This document shows positions 16,661 to 26,606 of a stretch of DNA of 39,837 nt, piece by piece. The notes under the pieces are model-generated. The model was not told where the DNA came from. It saw only the letters and a list, made by a program, of their open reading frames with translations, and searched no databases. The DNA is taken from assembly GCA_934716995.1 (NCBI GenBank), contig CAKUYO010000020.1:1-39837 (forward strand), read 5' to 3'. Position 1 is the stretch's first letter; each line of letters opens with the position of its first letter. The stretch is from an uncultured Bacteroidales bacterium (GTDB lineage: Bacteria > Bacteroidota > Bacteroidia > Bacteroidales > Paludibacteraceae). Position numbers and translations under genes: made by a program.

Positions 16661-16860
16661 CTATTTTTCTATCGGCTCTATCTTAACCGCATTGAGGATA
16701 GTTGCTCCCTCTATAGAGGTAAAGATTTTTTCAATATGTCCGTTGGTTACTTCAACGGTGTGCGACAGATATGTGGCATGGTAGGTATCGAGACGGAGAG
16801 AGTCTGCGATGGTCTTGCCATTGACAAAAACGGACATCCGGCGCCCCATAATCAGCGGTA
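16661..16860 (-). pseudogene. 3' remnant of a malectin-type glycosidase gene
   Basis: The minus frame reads MSVFVNGKTIADSLRL and then HTVEVTNGHIEKIF and GATILNAVKIEPIEK before a TAG at 16661. This aligns in order with the end of the intact GH2 product (GREMTVQV, YTVEVQGNEGIQIVF, GTPILNAIEI), so it is the last strands of a malectin domain. Nothing upstream continues the domain; a TAA in frame lies at about 16864, and beyond that the DNA codes on the other strand. The rest of the gene is lost. It lies just upstream of the GH2 promoter and is probably the leftover of a second enzyme of the same type. Identification as a remnant is firm, the parent enzyme is not. Confidence 0.7.
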
Positions 16861-16879
16861 TTTAATCTACAAAGACTAG

Positions 16880-17772
16880 CAACAACCCGATATGGCGGAG
16901 CAATGGTTGATACGTGCAGCAATTACCGATATCCGGTGCGCCGTAACCGACAATGGTGCATCATGGATACTGGCAAACCACCTGTATCAAAAAGGGGACA
17001 TTGAGCGGGCAAACCACTACATAGAGTATTCGCTGCAGAATGCAGCATTATTCAATGCCCCATTGCGCTATATACAAATGAACCAGTTGGCGCACCTCAT
17101 CACACAAACATATCAGGAGCGGCAACAAGAGACCCGCCAACGCCTTATTTGGGCACTATATGCTGTGGCATTCTGCATAGTATTGCTGCTTGCCATTATT
17201 GTCTATGCACTACATCAAAACAAGATACTGCAACACTTGGCAGAGGCACAAAAGACACTCAACACAGACAGTTGCTGGAGTTGCATGAAAAAACAGAAAG
17301 AACTAAACCGGCAACTCTCAGAGAGCAACCAAAAGTTACGCGATGCCAACCGACTGAAACAGCAATATATCTGCCGGTTTCTGATTGTATATAGCGAATA
17401 TATCCGTCGACTGAGCAAAATGGCAAGGTGGGCAGAAGAGCGCAATACGGATATATTTCTGGCACAAGAGATGCAGAAGTTTTATGCGTCTTTCGACGAG
17501 ACGTTTCTCTCCATATATCCCAATTTGTACAGGATTTCAATAACCTTCTGGTCGAACAGGAACGCATAACCGTCAAACCGAGAGAAAAACTGACCACAGA
17601 ACTGCGAATCTATGCCTTGGTGTGCTTGGGAATAGACAATGTAGGACAAATAGCGGAATTATTGTGCTACTCCGCCAGTACGATTTATAACTACCGTGTG
17701 CGTATGAAAAACAACGCACTTAACAAGAACCGCAACTTTGACGAGCAAGTGCGACAATTAGGAGAAGAATGA
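16880..17772 (+). pseudogene. 5'-truncated, frameshifted DUF6377-type regulator
   Basis: The frame opens after a TAG at 16877 and shows helical repeat sequence (AAITDIRCAVTDNGASWILANHLYQKGDIERANHYI), a membrane helix (LIWALYAVAFCIVLLLAIIVYAL), a coiled coil, then FDETFLSIYPN. The family continues PNFVxxFNxLL; here that text (FVQDFNNLLVEQERITVKP, TELRIYALVCLGI, YSASTIYNYRVRMKN) lies in another frame. Adding one T to the run at 17524-17526 would restore it. Intact members are about 500-550 residues with signal peptide and more tetratricopeptide repeats in front; about half is absent. Such proteins are thought to be membrane-bound transcription regulators of glycan or surface loci. As it stands no functional product is likely, although a shorter start at 16892 exists. 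Confidence 0.85.
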
Positions 17773-17802
17773 ACTCATCAAACATATACACCAGTACCAC
17801 GA

Positions 17803-17838
17803 ATGAGGCTGCACAAAATGGTTATTGAGCAGCCTCAT
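17803..17838. terminator. Hairpin after the broken regulator
   Basis: Perfect 10-base arms ATGAGGCTGC (17803-17812) and GCAGCCTCAT (17829-17838) flank a 16-base loop, 31 bases past the last stop of the DUF6377 remnant. There is no long T-run after it. Confidence 0.55.
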
Positions 17839-17907
17839 ATATGGTATCCCATTAATACTGGTGCGTGAAGTTTCGCCCCTAAGTTAAATTTATCATTAGC
17901 TATTCTC

Positions 17908-17954
17908 TGTCATTACTACTGTTGCGATAGTTTATTGCAACAGTAGTAATGACA
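17908..17954. terminator. 18-bp perfect hairpin ending the surface-protein operon
   Basis: Arms 17908-17925 and 17937-17954 are perfectly complementary over 18 bases with an 11-base loop. It lies 10 bases beyond the stop codon of the 17964 gene on the minus strand and faces the convergent regulator remnant, so it can serve both directions. The right side continues AAAATAC, giving little U-run on the minus strand. Confidence 0.75.
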
Positions 17955-17963
17955 AAATACAAA

Positions 17964-20900
17964 TTACTTGACCAAAACAAGATAATTAGTACTTTCCAAA
18001 TCGCTTTCCAAAATCAAAATATATACCCCAGGTTGGCTCGGTGATACGACACCTATTCCATCCGAAACATATTGTGTACGGGTATTCAGACCGGAAGGAG
18101 TAAACCAATGTGCAATACCATTAACAGAACCTTTTCTCATCGAAATCGGCATTGGTTGCTGAGGAGCGACCAAAGTGGGGATGTCAGGTTTTTCCTCCTT
18201 TGAGACTAAAGTGGGCTTCATACTGCAGATAAACAGCGAAACACCATCATCCCGACGTGTAACAAGCGCAGTATATTCCGCATTAGGATTCAATTCCTGT
18301 TCAGCATAATAATACGATAGTGTGGCTCCCTGAATAGGAGTACCATCTTTATACCATTGATAATTGGTAAAGTCATATCCACCATTAAAGTCGTGGTTAC
18401 GAATTGCCAATACATCATTCCACCGCTGTGCAATCACACACGAATTGTAACGAAGTTCCAATGCAAAGGGAAGTGTAACATTGCCACTAATAGAATCATA
18501 GAATGTTACAGCACCACGATATATATCGGGTCTTACCATTGTATCAGTAGGAATAGCAATATCAATAACAGAATGTGTCGGAAGTTCTTCTCTTTCTATA
18601 TTATGAAAAAGTGCAGTGGAAAAACTAACAGAATATGTATTCGTCCAACCTTGTATAAACCTATAATTCAAAGAAAAATCAGGGTCTCCATAGCATGCTA
18701 TAGCAAGCGTATCCATATCAACCATTAACTTGTCATAAACGCGAAGATTAAGCATAAGCACACTATCACACCCTGCCCCTGACATTAGGTATAGCCGATA
18801 GTTCCCCGTTTCTGAGAAAGTTTTTCCTCCCGCAGCATAGGAGTCTCCGCGCACAATGAGTGTATCTATGGTTTGATAGACAGTATCTGTCATTTGAAGA
18901 TTGATTGTAACAAGACTATCACAACCTGTGGAAGCGCGAAGTGTATAGGTATACAATCCTGATTCTAAAAGATGTTCGGTTTGTGCAGCACCCGCTATAT
19001 CAGTATAGACATAAGTATATTCTGTACCAAAACATTGTTGAACGGGTATGGTATCATAATGCGTTCCGATAGCAGGCAAAACGTCATTGATGGATAATGT
19101 ATCCACACAATCAGACAAGTGTGCGATAAGTTTAACCTTTATTGCCCCACCATCTGCTGGGAAAATATGAGTAGGATTAGCCTCGTAGGATGTTGTTCCG
19201 TCGCCAAAATCCCACAGCACCCAATCCACAGGTTTGCCTGTTTCTGTCACCGTACCCGTTATCTGATTAGTCTCCTTAACACAACTTAAATTAGTAAACA
19301 GCACCTCATTCCGACAGTCTTTCGGTTTCCACTGCCATACGGCTTTTGCTGCAGGTTGGTATGGCTGTGCAGAGGCGGTAAGACTAAAGTAACAGGTGGA
19401 ATCCTGTGCAAACATCAAATCTACTTGATAATGGCACGTATCTTGCGACAACACCTCATACACCTGCTCATGTCCAAGTATAACTTCGGGTTCTGTAGTT
19501 TTATACCAACGATACTTGAAACCATCCGGAGCGGTAAACTTCAGATTCTCTGTGGCACAAGACATACCCGTAAGTTGTCCGTCAGAGCATCCGAGTGTAA
19601 AATATGCATATCCATAGTGTCCTCCACCGCCGCAATCGTATGTGGTAAGTTGGATCGTAAGTGTCTCTCCGTCATGCTCTGCCAGATTGATCCCCACCGT
19701 AGTCCAATCTTTCCAGCGAACTTCTCCTGATTTGGTACAAGCATTCCAGTCTGCAGCAGCGGCTGCCTTATAATCAAAATCCGCCGATGCACATTTAGAA
19801 ACCAAACGCCCATTTTTATCCAAAACGCGGAGTAAGAATCCTGGATTGGGTTTGCAACCATCGCCCGGTTTTTCCAATACGACTGCATACTTAAGGAGCA
19901 GCACCGGATTAACCGCGGCATCTACGTGGAACTTATACTCTATACGCTCCGCCTCACCGCCGGTATTCCAGTTGCCAAGACGTACGGATGCTATCTCGCC
20001 ATCCGGTATGGTTTTCAATCCTCCACACGTCCGAGGGTCTGTTTCATCCTGCCGAGTGTGTATTGTGTGCCGGCTGCCCTGTGAAACATATCCATAATCC
20101 ACTTTTTTGTTTTTCCATGTAAGATTTGCGACCGGTGTATTTTGTACTGATTGTTCGGATATAAAACAATTGATGCTATCCAAGGTCAGGAAGTCGATGC
20201 AATGATTTTGGGGATCATATAAGAACTCTGATGTTTGTGCAGAGATGCTCTTCAGATCCTCTTCGCACAATGCACTCACATAAAAATCGCATACTCCATC
20301 CGGGATGCCGGAGAAGGTAACCGTGGTATCAGACACCACTTGTGTAGTCCATGTTTTTGTAGCATACGCATAACATCTCACCTCATAATTGGGACTGGAG
20401 CCCTCCCAATCCAGGCGGATCTGTTGGTTTCCCAGATTGGTGGTTTTGAGAGCAGTAGGCATAGGACATTTGCCACTGTGAATGATATTGATATTATCCA
20501 CACAGGCTCCCGGATTATACACACTATATTGACTATTTGTCAGCCAAATAAATGCGAGCCTATGGTGTTTCCCATCGGATGTAATTGTACTCCGATACGT
20601 TTTCCAAACGCCGCTCCCGCACAAGCGTTCCGGCTCACCGGTTTCCGGCAAGACACATAATTTCAGGTCATTGGTAAGCGAAGCATTGGAACTATATTCT
20701 GCATAAACAGTATCCCCTCCGAAATCATCCGGAATCCAAGCGACATATAATCCCTCATCTACACCTGCTGTATATCCTACGGCACACCAATCAAATGAGA
20801 TATCATAAGTTCCGGTACTGAGTGTGATATCGGTATAGGCAATAGCATACGAACTATGCGCAACATAACACGCAGTCTTGTTGGTATCGGCAGAGATATA

Positions 20901-21107
20901 CAGACTCTGCATACCTGTATTGCAGATTGCGCTGCCTATATACCACTTATTCGGCACGGATTTGGCCGCATTGCCATTAGTCAATACCCATGTTTTATTT
21001 TGGATACTATCCTCGAAATCACATGTATATGATGCAGATACTTGTGCATACATAGATGCTGTTCCCAACAAGAAGAACAACAAGAAGATATACTGATTCA
21101 CTTTCAT
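17964..21107 (-). CDS. Type IX-secreted multidomain surface protein (PKD, FN3), paralog of the next gene
   Basis: This 1,047-residue protein has a signal peptide (MKVNQYIFLLFFLLGTASMYAQ). A jelly-roll module follows at about 25-212 (TCDFEDSIQNKTW, GACVDNINII), an FN3 module from about 216, and a second beta-sandwich at about 330-520 (IPDGEIASVRLGNWNTGG, WKDWTTVGINL, GGGGHYGYAYFTLGC). A PKD domain lies near 615-670 (VDWVLWDFGDGTTS), two GCDS cassettes near 690-785, and an Ig-like module near 890-965 (RWNDVLAIRN, NYQWYKDGTPI). The end, about 990-1047, is a type IX sorting tail (QPGVYILILESDLESTNYLVLVK). The protein is probably delivered to the cell surface by the type IX machine. It follows its paralog by 33 bases and is last in a four-gene run. 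No catalytic residues are evident; adhesion or matrix building is the best guess. Confidence 0.85.
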   Translation of the reverse strand: MKVNQYIFLLFFLLGTASMYAQVSASYTCDFEDSIQNKTWVLTNGNAAKSVPNKWYIGSAICNTGMQSLYISADTNKTACYVAHSSYAIAYTDITLSTGTYDISFDWCAVGYTAGVDEGLYVAWIPDDFGGDTVYAEYSSNASLTNDLKLCVLPETGEPERLCGSGVWKTYRSTITSDGKHHRLAFIWLTNSQYSVYNPGACVDNINIIHSGKCPMPTALKTTNLGNQQIRLDWEGSSPNYEVRCYAYATKTWTTQVVSDTTVTFSGIPDGVCDFYVSALCEEDLKSISAQTSEFLYDPQNHCIDFLTLDSINCFISEQSVQNTPVANLTWKNKKVDYGYVSQGSRHTIHTRQDETDPRTCGGLKTIPDGEIASVRLGNWNTGGEAERIEYKFHVDAAVNPVLLLKYAVVLEKPGDGCKPNPGFLLRVLDKNGRLVSKCASADFDYKAAAAADWNACTKSGEVRWKDWTTVGINLAEHDGETLTIQLTTYDCGGGGHYGYAYFTLGCSDGQLTGMSCATENLKFTAPDGFKYRWYKTTEPEVILGHEQVYEVLSQDTCHYQVDLMFAQDSTCYFSLTASAQPYQPAAKAVWQWKPKDCRNEVLFTNLSCVKETNQITGTVTETGKPVDWVLWDFGDGTTSYEANPTHIFPADGGAIKVKLIAHLSDCVDTLSINDVLPAIGTHYDTIPVQQCFGTEYTYVYTDIAGAAQTEHLLESGLYTYTLRASTGCDSLVTINLQMTDTVYQTIDTLIVRGDSYAAGGKTFSETGNYRLYLMSGAGCDSVLMLNLRVYDKLMVDMDTLAIACYGDPDFSLNYRFIQGWTNTYSVSFSTALFHNIEREELPTHSVIDIAIPTDTMVRPDIYRGAVTFYDSISGNVTLPFALELRYNSCVIAQRWNDVLAIRNHDFNGGYDFTNYQWYKDGTPIQGATLSYYYAEQELNPNAEYTALVTRRDDGVSLFICSMKPTLVSKEEKPDIPTLVAPQQPMPISMRKGSVNGIAHWFTPSGLNTRTQYVSDGIGVVSPSQPGVYILILESDLESTNYLVLVK

Positions 21108-21140
21108 AGTCTGATTATCATTATGTTATTTATTTTTATT

Positions 21141-24100
21141 TTATAAAACAACAAGATGCTGTGTCCGGGTATGACCATCTTGGTATTGGAACTCGACCAA
21201 ATAGTTGCCTGGTAAAGTCGGGGCAATAATTTCTCCCTCTCCATTCGAAAGGGAAGTTGTAGAATACGTCTGTCCTAACGCAGTATAGACTTTGATTTGC
21301 GTGACAGGCGATTCGGTATTTTCTCTACGAACAGGCAGGTGTTGCGCTGTGGTAGCCAAAGTAGGGAAAGGCGTAATATCATTATGCAGAGTAGGCGTAA
21401 AGGCACAACTGCGGATAGTAGTGCCATCCGAGCGGGTGAGTGCAACACTATATTCCGATGTAAGTTCCAAAGGCTGATACAGATATGGTTTATTTTCACC
21501 ATCTATAAGTAGCCCATCCTTATACCACTGATATACCGTAAAAGTATATCCGCCATTGTACTTGCTATTGAGGATAGCGAGTACATCATCCCACTTTTGT
21601 TCAATAATAGAAGCACTATACTGCACATCGAAATCCAGGTCAAAGATCTGGTTTCCACACGAATGGTGCTGATAAAATTCCAACTGCACATGATAGTGAT
21701 TGGGTGTAGTAGTCTCCGGGAAAGGATATGTAATTTGGGTTTGCAGAGTATCGTAAATCATCTGATTGTAGAAAGCATCTTGTGGAGTAGTACTTGTAAA
21801 GCGAACTGCCAAACTATCGAAGTGATGCTGCAACATATGGTAATCAATAATCAAGTTTCCCGCATCCGCACACAAAGTTGGCAGACTATCCACTTCAACC
21901 ACGAACTTATCCACGATATGCAAGGCAAGATTTATTATACTATCACAGCCATATTGATTGTACAATTTTTGCGAATAAACGCCGGGATAGAGAAAACTTA
22001 TACCATTTAATACATATGGGATATTGGAAGAGCAAATTGTATCACTAATATATTGCACAGGACTTTGGGGATAAACCGTCAAGTTGAGAAATGTGATGCT
22101 ATCGCAGCCGGCCATATTTAATTTGGAATCCTGATAAATACCGGTTTCCGTGTAGGCTTGCTGCGCAAAGATATACGTTTCTCCTTCACATGTAGATGCC
22201 ACAATCGTACTATCCTTTGTTTTAATAGACGGAATGATGATAGTATCCTGCAAGATACTATCACATAATCCCCCACCCAAAACGGCACGCAAAGAAACGA
22301 GGATAGTATCTCCATTGGCATCACACTCGATCAAAGGATTGTCAGCGGGAGTGGTTGATGAGCCCGTTTTTGTTGTAAAATTCCATACGACTTGATCACA
22401 TGCCTCTTGGGTATGTTTCTCATAATCATCATATTTAACCAAGACATGACTACGGTTGGTAAACCAGATGAAATTTCGGCAATTCTGCGGAACCGGTTTC
22501 CAATCGAACTGCGGTGCCGGATAGCGAGGTGCAAAGTCGGTTGAAAGTTGGTAACAGCAATCGGGGGCATCTTTCATACATGCGGTACAAGTATAAGTCT
22601 CATATCCCGCATCGGCTTTTAGGACACGTTCAGTTCCAACGGTGGTTCCTTTCGAATCAGTCCAACGATAGTCGAATCCATCCGGTGCACTGACCTCGAT
22701 TTGCGAGTTACTACCACAGTTATCAGTTTGCAGAGAAGCAGATACACAATCCAATACATAGTAGGCATACCCGAAGTGCCCACCTTGTCCACAGTCGGTT
22801 GTGGTTACCCTTACCTTGAGCGTTCGGCCATGATAGCGCCGCAAGTCCAGACCAATAGAAGTCCAGTCTTTCCAATAGATGTCATTGTACCCCTCCTTAG
22901 AGGTCTTGTTCCATTCGCTCGCATCGTCAAATTCAAAATTAGCCTCTCCACAGGTAGCATCAATTTTTCTATCCTGAGAATCTAAGACCACGATATTAAA
23001 AGAGCATTGGTTTCCCGGGTGACTCGGGTCCTCAAAGACGATGGCATATTTGAGAATAAGAATTGCCTGTGATACAGAATCGACGACAAAATTATATGTA
23101 ACAGACTCACTCTCACTGCCATTATTCCAGTTACCCAACCGGACAGAAGCCAAATAACCATCAGGAATAGTCTGCAGCCCCGGCACACTTCTACCGAAAG
23201 CATCTCGGCTATCAGTAGTAAGCGGATCTATTCTATCTTCTATCCAATTAACGGTATGACGACTTTCCATAGCATCTTCTCCGAAATCGATTACACCGAG
23301 CGTTTGCGGATTGGGCCAAACATCCATACCACCGTAGCGGCATTCCGTATCAGGTCCTGTTAAATCAATATAATTGATGCAATGGTTATCGGGGCACCAA
23401 TAAACGACATTATTCAAACTGGTATATGCACTCGTTTCATTACCCCGATAGCCACGAATACGTATATTAAAACTACCCTCTTCACGCATAGGGATAGCAT
23501 ACGTTTGTATAGTATCGTCAGAAGCGGTGATGTTCGTAAATCTGCTCCAAAGCGTGGCGTTGGTGCTTTTGATTTCCAAATCATGAATGGGTGAATTGGA
23601 TTTCCAAGAAACAACTAATGTAGAATCTTCGCAATGCATTTCCGCCGTCATATTGGTGGGTTTCTTGATAGTAGCGGAAGCAATCTGGATATTGTCAATA
23701 CATGCGCCCATACGGCATGAATCCTCCTCTGTATTGTTGTTAGCCCAGATGAACGCCAAAACAAAGTTGGTATTGAGAGAAGAAGAATTGACACTGATAC
23801 TGGTTTCCTGGTTTGCGCCATCCCCCTTGATTGCATAGTTCTGCCATTTCTTACTTCCGGACAAAGATTCATAGGTATTTGTTCCGTCTGTCAGTTTGCT
23901 CATTCGAGACAACACATTGCGATTTGTAAACAAGCCGGATGTTTCGTTCACACAATCCAACAGACCATGTGTACCTCCCCTATTGTCGTTGTACATACCG
24001 GTAGTAAGCCACTGCTCAGGAATGATACATACGTACAATTTGGATTTGCTATCATCTCCTATACATTTCCAATCGAACGAGATATTATACGCCCCTGCTT

Positions 24101-24392
24101 TTGGGAAACGAATGGTTTGATATGCCATTACGACATTGGGCTGAAAACCATAGCGCGTGGTGATACCACTATTGGAAGATATGTATAAGGAGCGCACCCC
24201 ATCGGAGTAAGTGGCTCCACCGACCACCCATTGATCTGCAGCATTGGCACTATTGGGGTTAAGCGTCCACATCCGGCGGATCTCCACATCGTCTTCAAAA
24301 CTGCATAAGAAAGGCACAGAGATAGGCTGTTGCGCCAATAATACAGGAATGGAGAATACGTATAATAGTATGAATAAGAAATATCTACGCAT
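21141..24392 (-). CDS. Type IX-secreted multidomain surface protein, paralog of the following gene
   Basis: The 1,083-residue product has the same plan as its downstream neighbour. A signal peptide (about 1-20) precedes a jelly roll at about 25-240 (LCSFEDDVEIRRMWTL, GACIDNIQI) and an FN3 from about 244. A second sandwich lies near 360-553 (IPDGYLASVRLGNWNNGS, WKDWTSIGLDL, GQGGHFGYAYYVLDC) and a PKD-like stretch near 635-700. Two GCDS cassettes (GCDSITFLNLTV, GCDSIINLALHIV) lie near 740-820, an Ig-like module near 928-1005 (KWDDVLAILNSKYNGGY, YQWYKDG), and the last ~55 residues are a sorting tail ending in GNYLVEFQYQDG...TQHLVVL. The two genes clearly arose by tandem duplication and then diverged widely at the residue level. 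It begins 11 bases after the OmpA-type gene, so the two are co-transcribed. Surface exposure is well supported; the job is unknown. Confidence 0.85.
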   Translation of the reverse strand: MRRYFLFILLYVFSIPVLLAQQPISVPFLCSFEDDVEIRRMWTLNPNSANAADQWVVGGATYSDGVRSLYISSNSGITTRYGFQPNVVMAYQTIRFPKAGAYNISFDWKCIGDDSKSKLYVCIIPEQWLTTGMYNDNRGGTHGLLDCVNETSGLFTNRNVLSRMSKLTDGTNTYESLSGSKKWQNYAIKGDGANQETSISVNSSSLNTNFVLAFIWANNNTEEDSCRMGACIDNIQIASATIKKPTNMTAEMHCEDSTLVVSWKSNSPIHDLEIKSTNATLWSRFTNITASDDTIQTYAIPMREEGSFNIRIRGYRGNETSAYTSLNNVVYWCPDNHCINYIDLTGPDTECRYGGMDVWPNPQTLGVIDFGEDAMESRHTVNWIEDRIDPLTTDSRDAFGRSVPGLQTIPDGYLASVRLGNWNNGSESESVTYNFVVDSVSQAILILKYAIVFEDPSHPGNQCSFNIVVLDSQDRKIDATCGEANFEFDDASEWNKTSKEGYNDIYWKDWTSIGLDLRRYHGRTLKVRVTTTDCGQGGHFGYAYYVLDCVSASLQTDNCGSNSQIEVSAPDGFDYRWTDSKGTTVGTERVLKADAGYETYTCTACMKDAPDCCYQLSTDFAPRYPAPQFDWKPVPQNCRNFIWFTNRSHVLVKYDDYEKHTQEACDQVVWNFTTKTGSSTTPADNPLIECDANGDTILVSLRAVLGGGLCDSILQDTIIIPSIKTKDSTIVASTCEGETYIFAQQAYTETGIYQDSKLNMAGCDSITFLNLTVYPQSPVQYISDTICSSNIPYVLNGISFLYPGVYSQKLYNQYGCDSIINLALHIVDKFVVEVDSLPTLCADAGNLIIDYHMLQHHFDSLAVRFTSTTPQDAFYNQMIYDTLQTQITYPFPETTTPNHYHVQLEFYQHHSCGNQIFDLDFDVQYSASIIEQKWDDVLAILNSKYNGGYTFTVYQWYKDGLLIDGENKPYLYQPLELTSEYSVALTRSDGTTIRSCAFTPTLHNDITPFPTLATTAQHLPVRRENTESPVTQIKVYTALGQTYSTTSLSNGEGEIIAPTLPGNYLVEFQYQDGHTRTQHLVVL

Positions 24393-24403
24393 ATGCTATT
24401 GCC

Positions 24404-26590
24404 TTAATAAACTTGTTGTATATTTTCTCCGTTGGTACTGAGAATTTCGAATTCAACACGGCGGTTTTGCGCACGACCTTCCTCGGTGTCATTGGTAGCA
24501 ATCGGTTCTGTTTCTCCCTTACCATCAAACTCTATACGGTCGGCATCAATACCACGCATAATAAGATTAGCACGCACTGCTTTGGCACGTCCGATAGACA
24601 AGCGCAGATTGGCAGCATCAGACCCTATAGCATCGGTATGACCTGTGATACGGATAGAAACACCTGGATTGTCGTGCAAGAAATCAGCCAGATCACTCAA
24701 TGCTTCTTCCGATTCGGGAAGGATAGTAGTCTTATTGGTAGCAAAATAGAGATGGTTAATTTTCACCTTAACACCCTCTTTGATACGCTGCAAAAGCAGG
24801 GTAATGGTATCCTGATAGAAAGACACATCCTGCAATAGCGGCATATAGCCCGGACATATTGCATTGATAGTGTATTGCCCTGCTTCGAGATCACTGACAA
24901 ACAGACCTTCGTCATTGGTAGCACCATGGTAAAGAATCGTGGTGTCTGCACTTGCAACGATGCGAATATCTGCTTCCAGAACTTGTTTGGTGGCAGCATC
25001 CAAAGCGTATCCGCACAGCGTATAGACAGTCGGTTGTGGCAATGGGTGTAATTGGAATTTCAAGGTATCCCCAAGATCCCGATGATGGCGATAATTCTCT
25101 ATCGTATCACATGGCAGAAATCCTGATTTAGCCACCGCTACGCGATATGTACCTTTCGACAAGCGTGTTTGTGCCACACCTTTGCTATTGGAGGCCTTGT
25201 TTGTTACTTTATCCGATGCAGTTTCCATAATGCTAACTTGCGCTCCAGCAATAGCCTTTCCTGTTTCAGCATTGGTAACTAATGCTAAGAAACGTGGTTT
25301 GGGTTCTGTAGGTAAAGGCAGCATCTTTTTGTCCTTGCGAGGTAATTCATAGAACATTGTTACCTTGACTCCGACCAACAGCGGGTTCAGATACGCATTA
25401 CGTGCAGACTCTGTAGAGAGGGATGAACCATAAGTAACTTTATTGTACAGGTCAGACGGGGCAGCCAATGGCTGTGATTTAAGGACTGAGGTAAAATCAG
25501 CAGGTATGTCCGAGGCATTATCTTTTATATTGGCAGTATTATTGATGTTTAGTACACCATATTCTGCAAAAAGAGCCACACGATAATGCATAGACCGAGC
25601 AAACCGCTGTGCATCCGTCATTTTCCTTTTGCTTTTGATCTGCGGTTGCAACCAACGATCGAGACTTATGCCTATTTCTGCTGCAATAGCGGCATTAAAG
25701 CTAAAGCGTACAGGTTGTACCTGCTTATCGGCATTAAAGTCGTAGTTGTTGACCAAAGCATGAGAGTACATATTCTGCAGGTCATCAATTAGTTCTTTAT
25801 CCGTAATTTTAGTGGTCAGTAATCCTGAAAGACGAGAAGCCCCTATCACATTCAGACCTATTTTTCCGCCAAGTTGCCAATACCAATCAGACAATTCCAT
25901 ACCAAACATAAGAGGAATTTGTATATATCCTGCCTGCCAGTAGTCCTGCATTGTATAGTCGTAGGCATAGGTCATAGTCTCATATTGTTTTAAGGGAAAT
26001 GTACGTACTATATTTCCTAACTGTGTATGGGAATTGTACATCTGCCATTCAGCCCCAGTTGTAAATAGGAAACGCTTATACTGCAATTGATAGCCTAATC
26101 CTGCACCACCTCCCACTCCACCGATGGTTTTCGGCAGGAAACCTAATGAAATTTCTGATTCATATGTAAAACTACGCGGGACAATAGCAGAGTATCCTAT
26201 TTGCCCCCACAGACCTACACGATGTGAGATGTCACGTGTCATATAGGCTGCTGCTTTGGCATTATAGCGTTCCACTTTGGCTACCTGCCCCCGATAGTCC
26301 TGTGCTTCCTGCTCCGGTGTTTTAGCCGGCGCAATGGTTTGGATATTTTTCTTAGTTTGCTGCTTTGCAACCGTTTTAGACTTTTTTGCAGGAATCTTTC
26401 GGACGTTGTTGTTCCGTGATTGCTTTTTCTTGACCGATTGTTTGGAACTTGTTGCTTTCTTTGCAGTTGTCTTTTTCTGCGGAGTAGCAGCAGAGACTGT
26501 TACAGACATTGTATCTCCCAGCAGAGACAGAACCGGAGTTCCCAGCAAGGAGAATACGAACAGGATTATAACTAAACAATGACGTTTCAT
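24404..26590 (-). CDS. Outer-membrane barrel fused to carboxypeptidase-regulatory-like and OmpA domains
   Basis: The 728-residue product has a hydrophobic N-terminus (about 1-25) and then an unusual Lys/Gln/Ser-rich segment (about 35-85, for example KKTTAKKATSSKQSVKKKQS). A predicted outer-membrane barrel spans about 120-435 (VGLWGQIGYSAIVP, YKRFLFTTGAEWQMYN, VALFAEYGVLNI). Two Ig-like carboxypeptidase-D-regulatory modules lie near 440-600 (LVTNAETGKAIAGAQVSI, GYALDAATKQVLEADIRI). The OmpA peptidoglycan-binding domain, 610-728, has ITGHTDAIGSDAANLRLS and GRAKAV, keeping the Asp and Arg that grip diaminopimelate. It would tie the outer membrane to the cell wall. The barrel resembles the one encoded just upstream (16 bases away). 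Coupled to type IX cargo genes, it may anchor or help display those proteins, in the way PorP/SprF partners SprB, though the barrel family differs. Confidence 0.85.
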   Translation of the reverse strand: MKRHCLVIILFVFSLLGTPVLSLLGDTMSVTVSAATPQKKTTAKKATSSKQSVKKKQSRNNNVRKIPAKKSKTVAKQQTKKNIQTIAPAKTPEQEAQDYRGQVAKVERYNAKAAAYMTRDISHRVGLWGQIGYSAIVPRSFTYESEISLGFLPKTIGGVGGGAGLGYQLQYKRFLFTTGAEWQMYNSHTQLGNIVRTFPLKQYETMTYAYDYTMQDYWQAGYIQIPLMFGMELSDWYWQLGGKIGLNVIGASRLSGLLTTKITDKELIDDLQNMYSHALVNNYDFNADKQVQPVRFSFNAAIAAEIGISLDRWLQPQIKSKRKMTDAQRFARSMHYRVALFAEYGVLNINNTANIKDNASDIPADFTSVLKSQPLAAPSDLYNKVTYGSSLSTESARNAYLNPLLVGVKVTMFYELPRKDKKMLPLPTEPKPRFLALVTNAETGKAIAGAQVSIMETASDKVTNKASNSKGVAQTRLSKGTYRVAVAKSGFLPCDTIENYRHHRDLGDTLKFQLHPLPQPTVYTLCGYALDAATKQVLEADIRIVASADTTILYHGATNDEGLFVSDLEAGQYTINAICPGYMPLLQDVSFYQDTITLLLQRIKEGVKVKINHLYFATNKTTILPESEEALSDLADFLHDNPGVSIRITGHTDAIGSDAANLRLSIGRAKAVRANLIMRGIDADRIEFDGKGETEPIATNDTEEGRAQNRRVEFEILSTNGENIQQVY

Positions 26591-26606
26591 AGACAGTTTT
26601 TATGGT

